From positions 41,238,490-41,302,489 of the forward strand of contig NC_090709.1 of NCBI RefSeq assembly GCF_040954835.1: a DNA stretch of 64,000 nucleotides. The letters run 5' to 3'. The position numbers were made by a program, and so were the translations under genes. Origin of the DNA: Lepisosteus oculatus (taxonomy: Eukaryota; Chordata; Actinopteri; Semionotiformes; Lepisosteidae). This document shows, piece after piece, positions 11,501 to 20,961 of the stretch. A model generated the notes under the pieces. That model ran no database searches. It was not told the origin of the DNA and was given only the letters and a program-made list of their open reading frames with translations. Each line of letters starts with the position of its first letter. Within the stretch, counting starts at the first letter, position 1.

Positions 11501-14500
11501 CAGCAGTAGTAATAGCAGTAGTATCAGCAGGAGTAATAGTAGTGCTGGCAGCAGCAGTAGCAGTCAGTAATTCACAGCAGGGGGACTCAGAGGGGTTGTG
11601 TGTGTCTGTCTCTAGCAGAACCGGGTCCGACACCCCCAGGTCTGGCAGGAGGTGCCTGGAGACTCGGCCCAGAGCCGGCAGGGAGTGGCCAGAGGTTCTG
11701 GAGCCCGGTCCGAGGCCCAGCGAGCGGTGAGCTGTCTCCTCCCCGTCAGCAGCCCTTAGAGCTGCTTGTCCAGGTGTGCGCTGAGAGCCGAGCGCTGCGG
11801 CGAGGCGCCAGCTCGTTAATCTGCTCGTTAATCTGCTCGTTAATCTGCTCGTTAATCTCAGGGCAGGGCTGAGTGACGGAGGTCTCGTTCGCTCACTTTC
11901 CCACTGGTGTGTGAGGGTGAGGGAGTGAGTGTGAGGGTGAGAGGGTGAGGAGTGTGAGGGTGAGAGAGTGACTAACGCAGTCGACCCTCCGGCAGGTCAC
12001 GACAGAGACGGGTGGGACCCCGAACGTCCAGAGAGGGGCGACAAGCACTGAGGCGCTGGACAAGGAGTATAGAAGAGTAAGAGACAAGAGTCTGTCCTGC
12101 TGCTGCTGCTGATGATGATGATGATGAAGGTGGTGAGGGTGATGACAATGATAAAGAAAGTGGTGATGATGAGGATGGTAATGGTGTGACGATGATGAAA
12201 GTTGTGATGGAGATGATGATGATGATGAAGGTGGTGATGTTGACGATCAAGATGAAGGTGGTGAAGATCATGATAAAGGTATCAGTGATGATGATGATGT
12301 GGTTGATGAAGATCACACTGCGTGTGTGTGTCCAGCTCCTGAAGGAGGTGATCCTGGAATGCCGTCAGATCCGGGCGAGGAACTTCGCTGCCACCAGCCC
12401 CAGGCCCCGGACAGACGTGAGTCCCGCCGCTCGGCTGCTCGTTAGCGCGCTCGTTAGCCGTGAGGACGACTGCGAGGGGGGTCTCAGACCGCCGGGGCCG
12501 CGGTCGCTCCCTCGCTCCCTCGCTCCGGAGCTGTGAGAAGGTGGAGGGGCGGAGGGACTGAAACTATGGGTCTGCCCACAGATCCCGTCTCGGGACCTGG
12601 TCATCAGAAAGATCCGGCAGCGCACGGCAAGAGAGGAGTGTCTGCATGTGAGTCTCCAGCGTCGAGGAGGGGGGGATGGGTGGAGATAGAGATCGCAACG
12701 GTGATGACTGTGATGATGGTGGTGGTGGTGGAAATGATGATGGTCATGATGGAGAAGCTGGTGATGATGGTGGTGGTGTTGGAGATGATGATGGTCATGA
12801 TGGAGAAGCTGGTGATGATGGTGGTGGTGTTGGAGATGATGATGGTCATGATGAAGAAGCTGGTGATGATGGTGGTGGTGTTGGAGATGATGATAGTCAT
12901 GATGGAGAAGCTGGTGATGATGGTGGTGGTGTTGGAGATGATGATGGTCATGATGGAGAAGCTGGTGATGATGGTGGTGGTGTTGGAGATGATGATGGTC
13001 ATGATGGAGAAGCTGGTGATGATGGTGGTGGTGTTGGAGATGATGATGGTCATGATGGAGAAGCTGGTGATGATGGTGGTGGTGTTGGAGATGATGATGG
13101 TCATGATGGAGAAGCTGGTGATGATGGTGGTGGTGGTGGAGATGATGATGGTCATGATGGAGAAGCTGGTGATGATGGTGGTGGTGTTGGAGATGATGAT
13201 GGTCATGATGGAGAAGCTGGTGATGATGGTGGTGGTGTTGGAGGTGATGATGGTCATGATGGAGAAGCTGGTGATGATGATGGTGGTGGTGGAGATGATG
13301 ATGGTCATGATGGAGAAGCTGGTGATGATGGTGGTGGTGTTGGAGATGATGATGGTCATGATGAGGAAGCTGGTGATGATGGTGGTGGTGGTGGAGATGA
13401 TGATGGTCATGATGGAGAAGCTGGTGATGATGGTGGTGGTGTTGGAGATGATGATGGTCATGATGGAGAAGCTGGTGATGATGGTGGTGGTGTTGGAGAT
13501 GATGATGGTCATGATGGAGAAGCTGGTGATGATGGTGGTGGTGTTGGAGATGATGATGGTCATGATTGAGAAGCTGGTGATGATGGTGGTGAAGATGATG
13601 ATGGTCATGATGGAGAAGGTGGCGAGAATGATGATGATCGTGACGGAGATGATGATGGTGGTAGTGGAGATGATAAAGAAGGTTTTAGTAATGATGTCGG
13701 AGATGATGATGGTCATGATGGAGAAGCTGGTGATGAGGGTGGAGAAGCTGTTGATGGTGATGATGATGGTCCTGATGGTGAAGCTGGTGATGGTGATGAT
13801 CGTGACGGAGGTGATGACGGTCATGATGGGGAAGCTGGTGACGATGATGATAGTGTTGGAGATGATGATGATGATGGTGGTGGAGATGAGGAAGGACTGG
13901 AGAGGTGGGGTGGGGTCGGTCCGCTGTCCTGTCTGACGGGACGGTTCTCTCCTCCTGCAGATCCTTCGGGAGATGATCGCGGACTGTCGCAGGAGGAGTG
14001 AGCAGACTGTCCCTGCGGCTCCGCCCAGGCTGCCCGGAGCTGTGAGTCTGTCGGCCTGGCCGATTGTGGTGCAGGGCCACTGGCCAGACCCCTCCTGGAG
14101 AATGCCCCCTCTGTGCCCTCATGCCCCCTCTGTGCCCTCTCGCCCCTTCTCTCTCCTCTCTCTGTGCCCTCATGCCCTCTCTCCCCTCTCTCTGTGCCCT
14201 CATGCCCTCTTTCTCCTCTCTCTCTCCTCTCATGCCCTCTCTCTCCTCTCTCTCTCCTCTCTCTCTCCTCTCTCTCACCTCTCTCCTCTCTCCTCTCTCC
14301 TCTCTCTCTCCTCTCTCTCTCACCTCTCTCCTCTCACCTCTCTCTCCCCTCTCTCTCTCCTCTCTCCTCTCTCTCACCTCTCTCTCTCCTCTCTTTCTCC
14401 TCTCTCTCTCACCTCTCTCCTCTCTTTCTCCTCTCTCTCTCCTCTCTCTCCTCTCTCTCACCTCTCTCTCTCCTCTATCTCACCTCTCTCTCCTCTCTCT

Positions 14501-17500
14501 CTCCTCTCTCTCACCTCTCTCTCTCCTCTATCTCACCTCTCTCTCCTCTCTCTCTCCTCTCTCTCTCACCTCTCTCCTCTCTCTCTCCTCTCTCTCTTAC
14601 CTCTCTCCTCTCTCTCCCCTCTCTCTCTCCTCTCTCTCACCTCTCTCTCACCTCTCTCTCTCCTCTCTCTCTCACTTCTCTCTCTCCTCTCTCTCACCTC
14701 TCTCCTCTCTCTCTCCTCTCTCTCTCCTCAGACCAGCCAGCTGATCGTCAGGCGGGAGCCCGAGGCCCAAGCCTGGCGGGAGCAGCTGAGCCCCCCGGCG
14801 CTGGTCGGCCCGCGGGGGGCGGTGGTGTGGGCCCCGTGGGAGGCGGTGGCATGGGCCTGCCCCCCGGCGGCGCAGTGGCGCCTGCGGGAGGGCCTGCGTG
14901 TGGAGCTGGAGGCGCTGGTGCAGCGGGTGGAGGGGCGCCTGGGCGCCTGGGCTCGGGGCAGCCTGTCCGGCCTGCAGCTGGGCTGCCTGGCGCTGTACGA
15001 CCAGCTGCTGCCCGAGTTCGGGCCGCGGGCCGCGCTCGCCGGCCCGGTGAGTTGTTCGGTACCGAGCGGTGGGTGGGGGTCAGGGGTCGTCGTCGACGGC
15101 GACGGGAGCTGGGGCCCCTCCCCCCCCCTCTCTCTGATGATGTCGCGGGGGTGTCACGATGATGTCGTCTCGCCTGATTCGCCCCCCCTAGGACCTGCCC
15201 TTCCGGGGCCTGGGACACGCCAGGCTGGACGCCTACCGGGAGGCCAGGGAGAGGCTGAGGTCCTACTTCGAGCGCACGAAGGTCCGCTGCGACTTCTCCG
15301 CGGTGGACGCCTGCTTCCGCCGGGCCGCGGCCGAGCTGCGGCGCATCCTGCGGGCGTACCTGGGGGACGCGGCGGCCCAGGTCGGGGGGCGTCGGGGGCC
15401 GGCGGGGCGGTCCAATCCCCCCCGGGGGGCAGGAGTCGGGCAGCAGCTGACAGCTCTGCTGTGTGTCTCCAGTCCCCACAGCCCAGCAGGCGCATGATCC
15501 AGGGGGGCGAGGCGTTCGGCCAGAACGGGCTGTCCACCCCTCCCTCTCCTGGCCCCCGGCGCCCCCGGCACCCCCCTCCTCCATCGCCCGGGTCCCTGTC
15601 CCGCTCGGAGAAGCCCCAGGCAACGGCGCCGGGTCGCCCCCATCAGAGCCCTGAGGAGCCCCCCCCTCTGAGGACCTTCAGAGCCCCTGAGGCTCAGCAG
15701 CAGGTGAGGAGAGAACAAGAACCTGTCCTTGTGTGGAGACACCTGTCCACACTGTCACTGGACACACTCACCTGTCCACACTCTCACTGGACACACTGGA
15801 CACACTCACCTGTCCACACTCTCACTGGACACACTGTACACACTCACCTGTCCAGACTCTTACTGGACACACTGTACACACTCACCTGTCCACACTCTCA
15901 CTGGACACACTCACCTGTCCACACTCTCACTGGACACACTGGACACACTCACCTGTCCAGACTCTTACTGGACACACTGTAAACACTCACCTGTCCACAC
16001 TCTCACTGGACACACTGGACACACTCGCCTGTCCACACTCTCACTGGACACACTGTACACACTCACCTGTCCAGACTCTCACTGGACACACTGTACACAC
16101 TCACCTGTCCACACTCTCACTGGACACACTGTAGAGACACACCCACCTGTCCAGACTCTTACTGGACACACTGTAGAGACACACTCGCCTGTCCAGACTC
16201 TTACGGGAGACGCTGTCCAGACTCGCCTGGTGTCCAGAGATGTATCAGAGGCTCAGTAGAGGGGATCTAGAGCACATACAGAATCAGGAGTGGAGAGGGG
16301 CCCCACTATCAAGCTCTGCTGTGTGTCTCCAGTCCCCACAGCCCAGCAGGCACATGATCCAGGTGGGCGAGGCGTTCGGCCAGAACAGGCTGTCCACCCC
16401 TCCCTCTCCTGGCCCCCGGCGCCCCCGGCACCCTCCTCCTCCATCGCCCAGGTCCCTGTCCAGCTCGGAGAAGCCCCAGGCAACGGCGCCGGGTCGGAGA
16501 GAACAGGTGAGGAGAGAACAAGCCTCTGTCCTTGTGTGGAGACACCTGTCCACACTCTCACTGGACACACTGGACACACTCACCTGTCCAGACTCTTACT
16601 GGACACACTGTTCACACTCACCTGTCCAGACTCTCACTGGACACACTCACCTGTCCACACTCTCACTGGACACACTGTACACACTCACCTGTCCAGACTC
16701 TTACTGGACACACTGTTCACACTCACCTGTCCAGACTCTCACTGGACACACTCACCTGTCCACACTCTCACTGGACACACTGTACACACTCACCTGTCCA
16801 GACTCTCACTGGACACACTGTAGAGACACACCCACCTGTCCAGACTCTTACTGGAGATGCTGTCCAGACTCGCCTGGTGTCCAGAGATGTATCAGAGGCT
16901 CAGTAGAGGGGATCTAGAGCACATACAGAATCAGGAGTGGAGAGGGGCCCCACTATCAAGCTCTGCTGTGTGTCTCCCACAGCCCAGCAGGCACATGATC
17001 CAGGTGGGCGAGGCGTTCGTCCAGAACAAGGTGTCCATCCCTCCCTCTCCTGGCCCCCAGCGCCCCCGGCACCCCCCTCCTCCATCGCCCGGGTCCCTGT
17101 CCCGCTCGGAGAAGCCCCAGACAACGGCGCCGGGTCGGAGAGAACAGGTGAGGAGAGAACAAGCCTCTGTCCTTGTGTGGAGACACCTGTCCACACTCTC
17201 ACTGTACACACTCACCTGTCCAGACTCTCACTGGACACACTGTAGAGACTCACCTGTCCACACTCTCACTGGACACACTGTACACACTCACCTGTCCACA
17301 CTCTCACTGGACACACTCACCTGTCCAGACTCTTACTGGACACACTGTACACACTCACCTGTCCAGACTCTCACTGGACACACTGGACACACTCACCTGT
17401 CCAGACTCTTACTGGACACACTGGACACACTCACCTGTCCGGACTCTTACTGGACACACTGTAGAGACTCACCTGTCCAGACTCTTACTGGACACACTGG

Positions 17501-20500
17501 ACACACTCACCTGTCCAGACTCTTACTGGACACACTGTACACACTCACCTGTCCAGACTCTTTCTGGACACACTGTACACACTGTCCAGACTCTTACTGG
17601 ACACACTGTACACACTCACCTGTCCACACTCTCACTGGACACACTGGACACACTCACCTGTCCAGACTCTTACTGGACACACTGTACACACTCGCCTGTC
17701 CAGACTCTTACTGGACACACTGTACACACTCACCTGTCCAGACTCTCACTGGACACACTGTACACACTCACCTGTCCACACTCTCACTGGACACACTGGA
17801 CACACTCGCCTGTCCACACTCTTACTGGACACACTGGGTAGATTAAGAACAGGAACTCAAGAGCTCACAGTATCACTGAGGTCCTGTGTCTGTCTTCAGT
17901 GTCCAGTTGTGAAGAGGCGTGTTTTCCAAGTCAGCGCGTCCACCTCCTCTCCGGACCCTGATCCGGCCCGGATCACGCCCCGCCGCCCCCGACGCCTCCC
18001 CCCCCTCCCACCCCGCCCCTCCCCAGAGAAGCCCCCGCTGAAGAAGACGACGAGGAGGAAGGGGCAGAGGAGGCAGGAGAGCCAGGAAGACACGACCCCG
18101 GAGCTGCTGAAGGTCCAAATAGAGGTGCTGAGACACCCAGAGGACCCCGAGACCCCCACGATTCTAGATGAGGTGAGGAGACAACCTGCCTCTCAGTGCA
18201 GCATCAGTGTGTGTATGAACCCCCCTCTCTCTCAGTGCAGTGTTCATGTACTGGAGTGTCCAGTCAGTGTGTCTGTGTGAACCCCTCTCTCTCTCAGTGC
18301 AGTGTTCATGTACTGGAGTGTCCAGTCAGTGTGTCTGTGTGAACCCCTCTCTCTCTCAGTGCAGTGTTCATGTACTGGAGTGTCCAGTCAGTGTGTGTGT
18401 GTATGAACCCCTCTCTCTCTCAGTGCAGTGTTCATGTCCTGGAGTGTCCAGTCAGTGTGTGTGTATGAACCCCTCTCTCTCTCAGTGCAGTGTTCATGTC
18501 CTGGAGTGTCCAGTCAGTGTGTGTGTATGAACCCCTCTCTCTCTCAGTGCAGTGTTCATGTACTGGAGTGTCCAGTCAGTGTGTGTGTCTGTATGAACCC
18601 CTCTCTCTCTCAGTGCAGTGTTCATGTACTGGAGTGTCCAGTCAGTGTGTCTGTATGAACCCCTCTCTCTCTCAGTGCAGTGTTCATGTACTGGAGTGTC
18701 CAGTCAGTGTGTCTGTATGAACCCCTCTCTCTCTCTCAGTGCAGTGTTCATGTACTGGAGTGTCCAGTCAGTGTGTGTGTATGAACCCCTCTCTCTCTCA
18801 GTGCAGTGTTCATGTACTGGAGTGTCCAGTCAGTGTGTCTGTGTGAACCCCTCTCTCTCTCAGTGCAGTGTTCATGTACTGGAGTGTCCAGTCAGTGTGT
18901 CTGTATGAACCCCTCTCTCTCTCAGTGCAGTGTTCATGTACTGGAGTGTCCAGTCAGTGTGTCTGTATGAGCCCCTCTCTCTCTCAGTGCAGTGTTCATG
19001 TACTGGAGTGTCCAGTCAGTGTGTCTGTATGAACCCCTCTCTCTCAGTGCAGTGTTCATGTCCTGGAGTGTCCAGTCAGTGTGTCTGTATGAGCCCCTCT
19101 CTCTCTCAGTGCAGTGTTCATGTACTGGAGTGTCCAGTCAGTGTGTCTGTATGAACCCCTCTCTCTCTCAGTGCAGTGTTCATGTCCTGGAGTGTCCAGT
19201 CAGTGTGTCTGTATGAACCCCTCTCTCTCTCAGTGCAGTGTTCATGTACTGGAGTGTCCAGTCAGTGTGTCTGTATGAACCCCTCTCTCTCTCAGTGCAG
19301 TGTTCATGTCCTGGAGTGTCCAGTCAGTGTGTCTGTATGAACCCCTCTCTCTCGCAGTGCAGTGTTCATGTACTGGAGTGTCCAGTCAGTGTGTCTGTGT
19401 GAGCCCCTCTCTCTCTCAGTGCAGTGTTCATGTACTGGAGTGTCCAGTCAGTGTGTCTGTATGAACCCCTCTCTCTCTCAGTGCAGTGTTCATGTCCTGG
19501 AGTGTCCAGTCAGGGTGTTAACTCCTCTCTCTCTGTGCAGGACACCTCCTCTACTTTATACTCCAGGATCCTGGGTTTCTCCAGTTCCAAGGAGGACGAG
19601 AGTGACGCCTCCGAGCCAGAGAGAGCGAGGGAGGAGGAGGAAGAGGAGGAGGAGGAGGAAGAGGAGGAGGAGGAAGAAGAGGAGGAGGAGGAAGGGAGGG
19701 GAGCTCAGGGCGAGGAGAGTAGGAAGATGCTGAGCAAGAAGGAGAAGAAACGAGCAAAAAAAGAGGAGAAAAAGAGGAAAATCCTGGAAAAGAAGGAGAA
19801 GAAAAAGAGGAAAATCCTGGAAAAGGAGGAGGAGAAAAAGAGGAAAGTCTTGGAAAAGGAGGAGGAGAAAAGGTTGAAGAAAGAGGAGAAAAAGAGGAAA
19901 AACTTGGAAAAGAAGGAGAAGAAAAAGAGGAAAATCCTGGAAAAGGAGGAGGAGAAAAAGAGGAAAGTCTTGGAAAAGGAGGAGGAGAAAAGGTTGAAGA
20001 AAGAGGAGAAAAAGAGGAAAATCTTGGAAAAGAAGGAGAAGAAAAAAAGGAAAATCCTGGAAAAGGAGGAGGAGAAAAAGAGGAAAATCTTGGAAAAGGA
20101 GGAGGAGAAAAGGTTGAAGAAAGAGGAGAAAAAGAGGAAAATCTTGGAAAAGAAGGAGAAGAAAAAGAGGAAAATCCTGGAAAAGGAGGAGGAGAAAAAG
20201 AGGAAAACCTTGGAAAAGGAGGAGGAGAAAAAGAGGAAAATCTTGGAAAAGGAGGAGGAGAAAAGGTTGAAGAAAGAGGAGAAGGAGAGGAAAATCATGG
20301 AAAAGGAGGAGAAGAAACAGCAGAAGAAGGAGGAGAAAGAGCTGAAGAAAGAGGAGAAGAAGAGGAGACTCTTGGAAAAGAAAGAGGAGAAGGAGAGGAA
20401 AATCATGGAAAAGGAGGAGAAGAAACAGCAGAAAGAGAAGGAGAAACAGCTGAAGAAGGAGGAGAAGAAGAGGAGAATCTTGGAAAAGGAGGAGAAGAAA

Positions 20501-20596
20501 CAGCTGAAGAAAGAGGAGAAGAAGAGGAGAATCTTGGAAAAGGAGGAGAAGAGGAGGAGACGGGAGACAGAGAGAGAGGAACAGACCAGCTTCTAG
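8546..20596 (+). CDS. Unidentified 14-exon gene, about 991 residues, Lys/Glu-rich C-terminus
   Basis: Exons: 8546-8623, 10166-10246, 11619-11726, 11996-12076, 12336-12416, 12582-12647, 13961-14041, 14732-15046, 15192-15380, 15473-15703, 16333-16506, 16983-17147, 17900-18172, 19541-20596. Every exon is a multiple of three and every intron is phase 0, so all junctions stay open. The start ATG lies in an exon that begins after a TTTGTACAG acceptor. The N-terminal third is short basic Arg/Gln-rich segments. The middle (exons 8-9) is a possibly folded, Leu/Trp/Arg-rich helical region. Exons 10-12 are Pro/Ser-rich repeats, exon 13 is basic and proline-rich, and exon 14 is a Glu run followed by a Lys/Glu coiled-coil-like array. 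I do not recognise the family. Composition suggests an intracellular structural or nuclear protein, but that is a guess. Transcript proof is missing; the phase pattern is strong evidence of a real gene. Confidence 0.75.
8640..9065 (+). repeat. 133-bp tandem repeat, about 2.7 copies
   Basis: The block containing GTGTTAGTTTTAGTATGAA recurs at 8674, 8807 and 8940, exactly 133 bp apart, and decays after the third copy. It is intronic in the 14-exon gene. Confidence 0.85.
9085..10110 (+). repeat. TG-rich satellite (TGTGTATC-type), about 1 kb
   Basis: An irregular array of TGTGTGTATCTGTGTGTG words fills the rest of the first intron. No exon signal inside. Confidence 0.95.
10295..11570 (+). repeat. 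Trinucleotide-derived array (AGT/AGC), about 1.3 kb
   Basis: Composed of AGTAGTAATAGCAGCAGTAG-like words. All periods are multiples of three, which yields spurious long frames on both strands (poly-Thr/Ala/Ile and poly-Val). It fills the second intron. Confidence 0.95.
12100..12310 (+). repeat. GAT-rich simple repeat
   Basis: Imperfect GATGATGATGAAGGTGGT array filling the intron before the exon at 12336. Confidence 0.9.
12690..13890 (+). repeat. 51-bp minisatellite (GAT/GGT-rich)
   Basis: About 18 clean copies plus a degenerate end. The core is GGTCATGATGGAGAAGCTGG. The 51-bp period (17 codons) keeps three frames open, including 467-, 406- and 297-codon artefacts. Intronic. Confidence 0.95.
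14110..14731 (+). repeat. (CTCTCTCCT)n pyrimidine tract leading into a splice acceptor
   Basis: About 620 bases of CT-rich simple repeat run directly into the acceptor CTCCTCAG of the exon at 14732. In effect this is a greatly expanded polypyrimidine tract. Confidence 0.9.
14732..15380 (+). CDS. Central helical exons (8 and 9) of the unidentified gene
   Basis: Exons 14732-15046 (105 codons) and 15192-15380 (63 codons) are the only long stretch of this gene with varied, globular-looking composition: LGCLALYDQLLPEFGPR and then LRSYFERTKVRCDFSAVDAC. They are very GC-rich, with many alternating Leu/Arg/Ala positions suggesting amphipathic helices. The donor after the second exon is GTCGGG, weaker than the others. 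This is the best region for a homology search. Confidence 0.7.
15473..17147 (+). CDS. Triplicated Pro/Ser-rich exons 10-12 of the unidentified gene
   Basis: Three paralogous exons: 15473-15703 (77 codons), 16333-16506 (58) and 16983-17147 (55). Each carries the block HMIQVGEAF or RMIQGGEAF, then STPPSPGPRRPRHP or a close variant, then SEKPQ. The first has an extra 3' extension (PEEPPPLRTFRAPEAQQQ). The third has lost five 5' bases in CTCCAG and starts at a slightly later acceptor, CTCCCACAG. The second and third keep the ending GRREQ. Exon plus flanking intron were copied together. Confidence 0.75.
15740..17845 (+). repeat. About 38-bp minisatellite in three blocks between exons 10 and 13
   Basis: The unit contains ACTCACCTGTCCACACTCTC and ACTGGACACACTG. 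Blocks are at about 15740-16240, 16545-16905 and 17195-17840, interrupted by exons 11 and 12. The periods produce false frames rich in TLTCPDSYWTHC-like words. Confidence 0.95.
18205..19520 (+). repeat. 62-bp minisatellite made of splice-acceptor-like units
   Basis: About 21 copies of a unit with CCCCTCTCTCTCTCAGTGCA followed by TGTTCATGTACTGGAGTGTC. The real acceptor of the last coding exon (CTCTCTCTCTGTGCAG before 19541) resembles the repeat unit. Intronic. Confidence 0.93.
19541..20596 (+). CDS. Last coding exon: acidic run and Lys/Glu-rich array
   Basis: The 351-codon exon opens with ordinary sequence (SSTLYSRILGFSSSKEDE), then a nearly pure Glu run of about 25 residues, then about 270 residues of KKEEKKRKILEKEE-type repeats of roughly 9-11 residues, which suggests a long charged single helix or coiled coil. 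It ends EEQTSF and a TAG that abuts a perfect donor GTGAGT. A second frame is also open over most of the array because the DNA is nearly all purine. Confidence 0.75.
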   Translation, partial: DTSSTLYSRILGFSSSKEDESDASEPERAREEEEEEEEEEEEEEEEEEEEEGRGAQGEESRKMLSKKEKKRAKKEEKKRKILEKKEKKKRKILEKEEEKKRKVLEKEEEKRLKKEEKKRKNLEKKEKKKRKILEKEEEKKRKVLEKEEEKRLKKEEKKRKILEKKEKKKRKILEKEEEKKRKILEKEEEKRLKKEEKKRKILEKKEKKKRKILEKEEEKKRKTLEKEEEKKRKILEKEEEKRLKKEEKERKIMEKEEKKQQKKEEKELKKEEKKRRLLEKKEEKERKIMEKEEKKQQKEKEKQLKKEEKKRRILEKEEKKQLKKEEKKRRILEKEEKRRRRETEREEQTSF

Positions 20597-20619
20597 GTGA
20601 GTCCAGACTGCTTGAGTAT

Positions 20620-20620
20620 T

Positions 20621-20688
<68 letters not shown>

Positions 20689-20852
20689 GATGATGATGAT
20701 GATGATGATTATTATTATTATTGGTGTTTCAGAAAGCAGGAGCTGCTTGTGTATTATGATGATGATGATGATGATGATTATTGGTGTTTCAGAAAGCAGG
20801 AGCTGCTTGTGTATTATGATGATGATGATGATGATGATGATTGGTGTTTCAG
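20620..20852 (+). repeat. (ATT)n/(GAT)n microsatellite with three copies of a putative 3' exon start
   Basis: Trinucleotide runs alternate with three copies, 60 bp apart, of TTGGTGTTTCAG followed by AAAGCAGGAGCTGCT (exon-like starts at 20733, 20793 and 20853). Confidence 0.85.
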
Positions 20853-20961
20853 AAAGCAGGAGCTGCTCAAGGTGCTGTTTGAAGCCAGACCTCCCCCAGA
20901 CCAGACACCGGAGAGGACAGAGGCTCAGGCATCATCTCGAGATAAAAAGATGTCAAGTTAA
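20853..20961 (+). other. Possible 3' exon of the unidentified gene, alternate C-terminus
   Basis: After the acceptor GTGTTTCAG a frame encodes KQELLKVLFEARPPPDQ and stops at 20961. It would need a phase-2 donor, while the KE-rich exon ends in phase 0 with a stop. So it is either 3' UTR or the true C-terminus reached by an alternative splice or after a sequence error in the purine-rich exon. Confidence 0.35.

Noticed and set aside
10218-11730. 471-codon Thr-rich minus frame and 414-codon Val-rich plus frame
   Set aside because: Trinucleotide-derived satellite; both strands are open for the same reason.
12533-13936. 467-codon Met/Val-rich and 406-codon Ile/Thr-rich frames
   Set aside because: 51-bp GAT/GGT satellite inside an intron; composition is purely repeat-driven.
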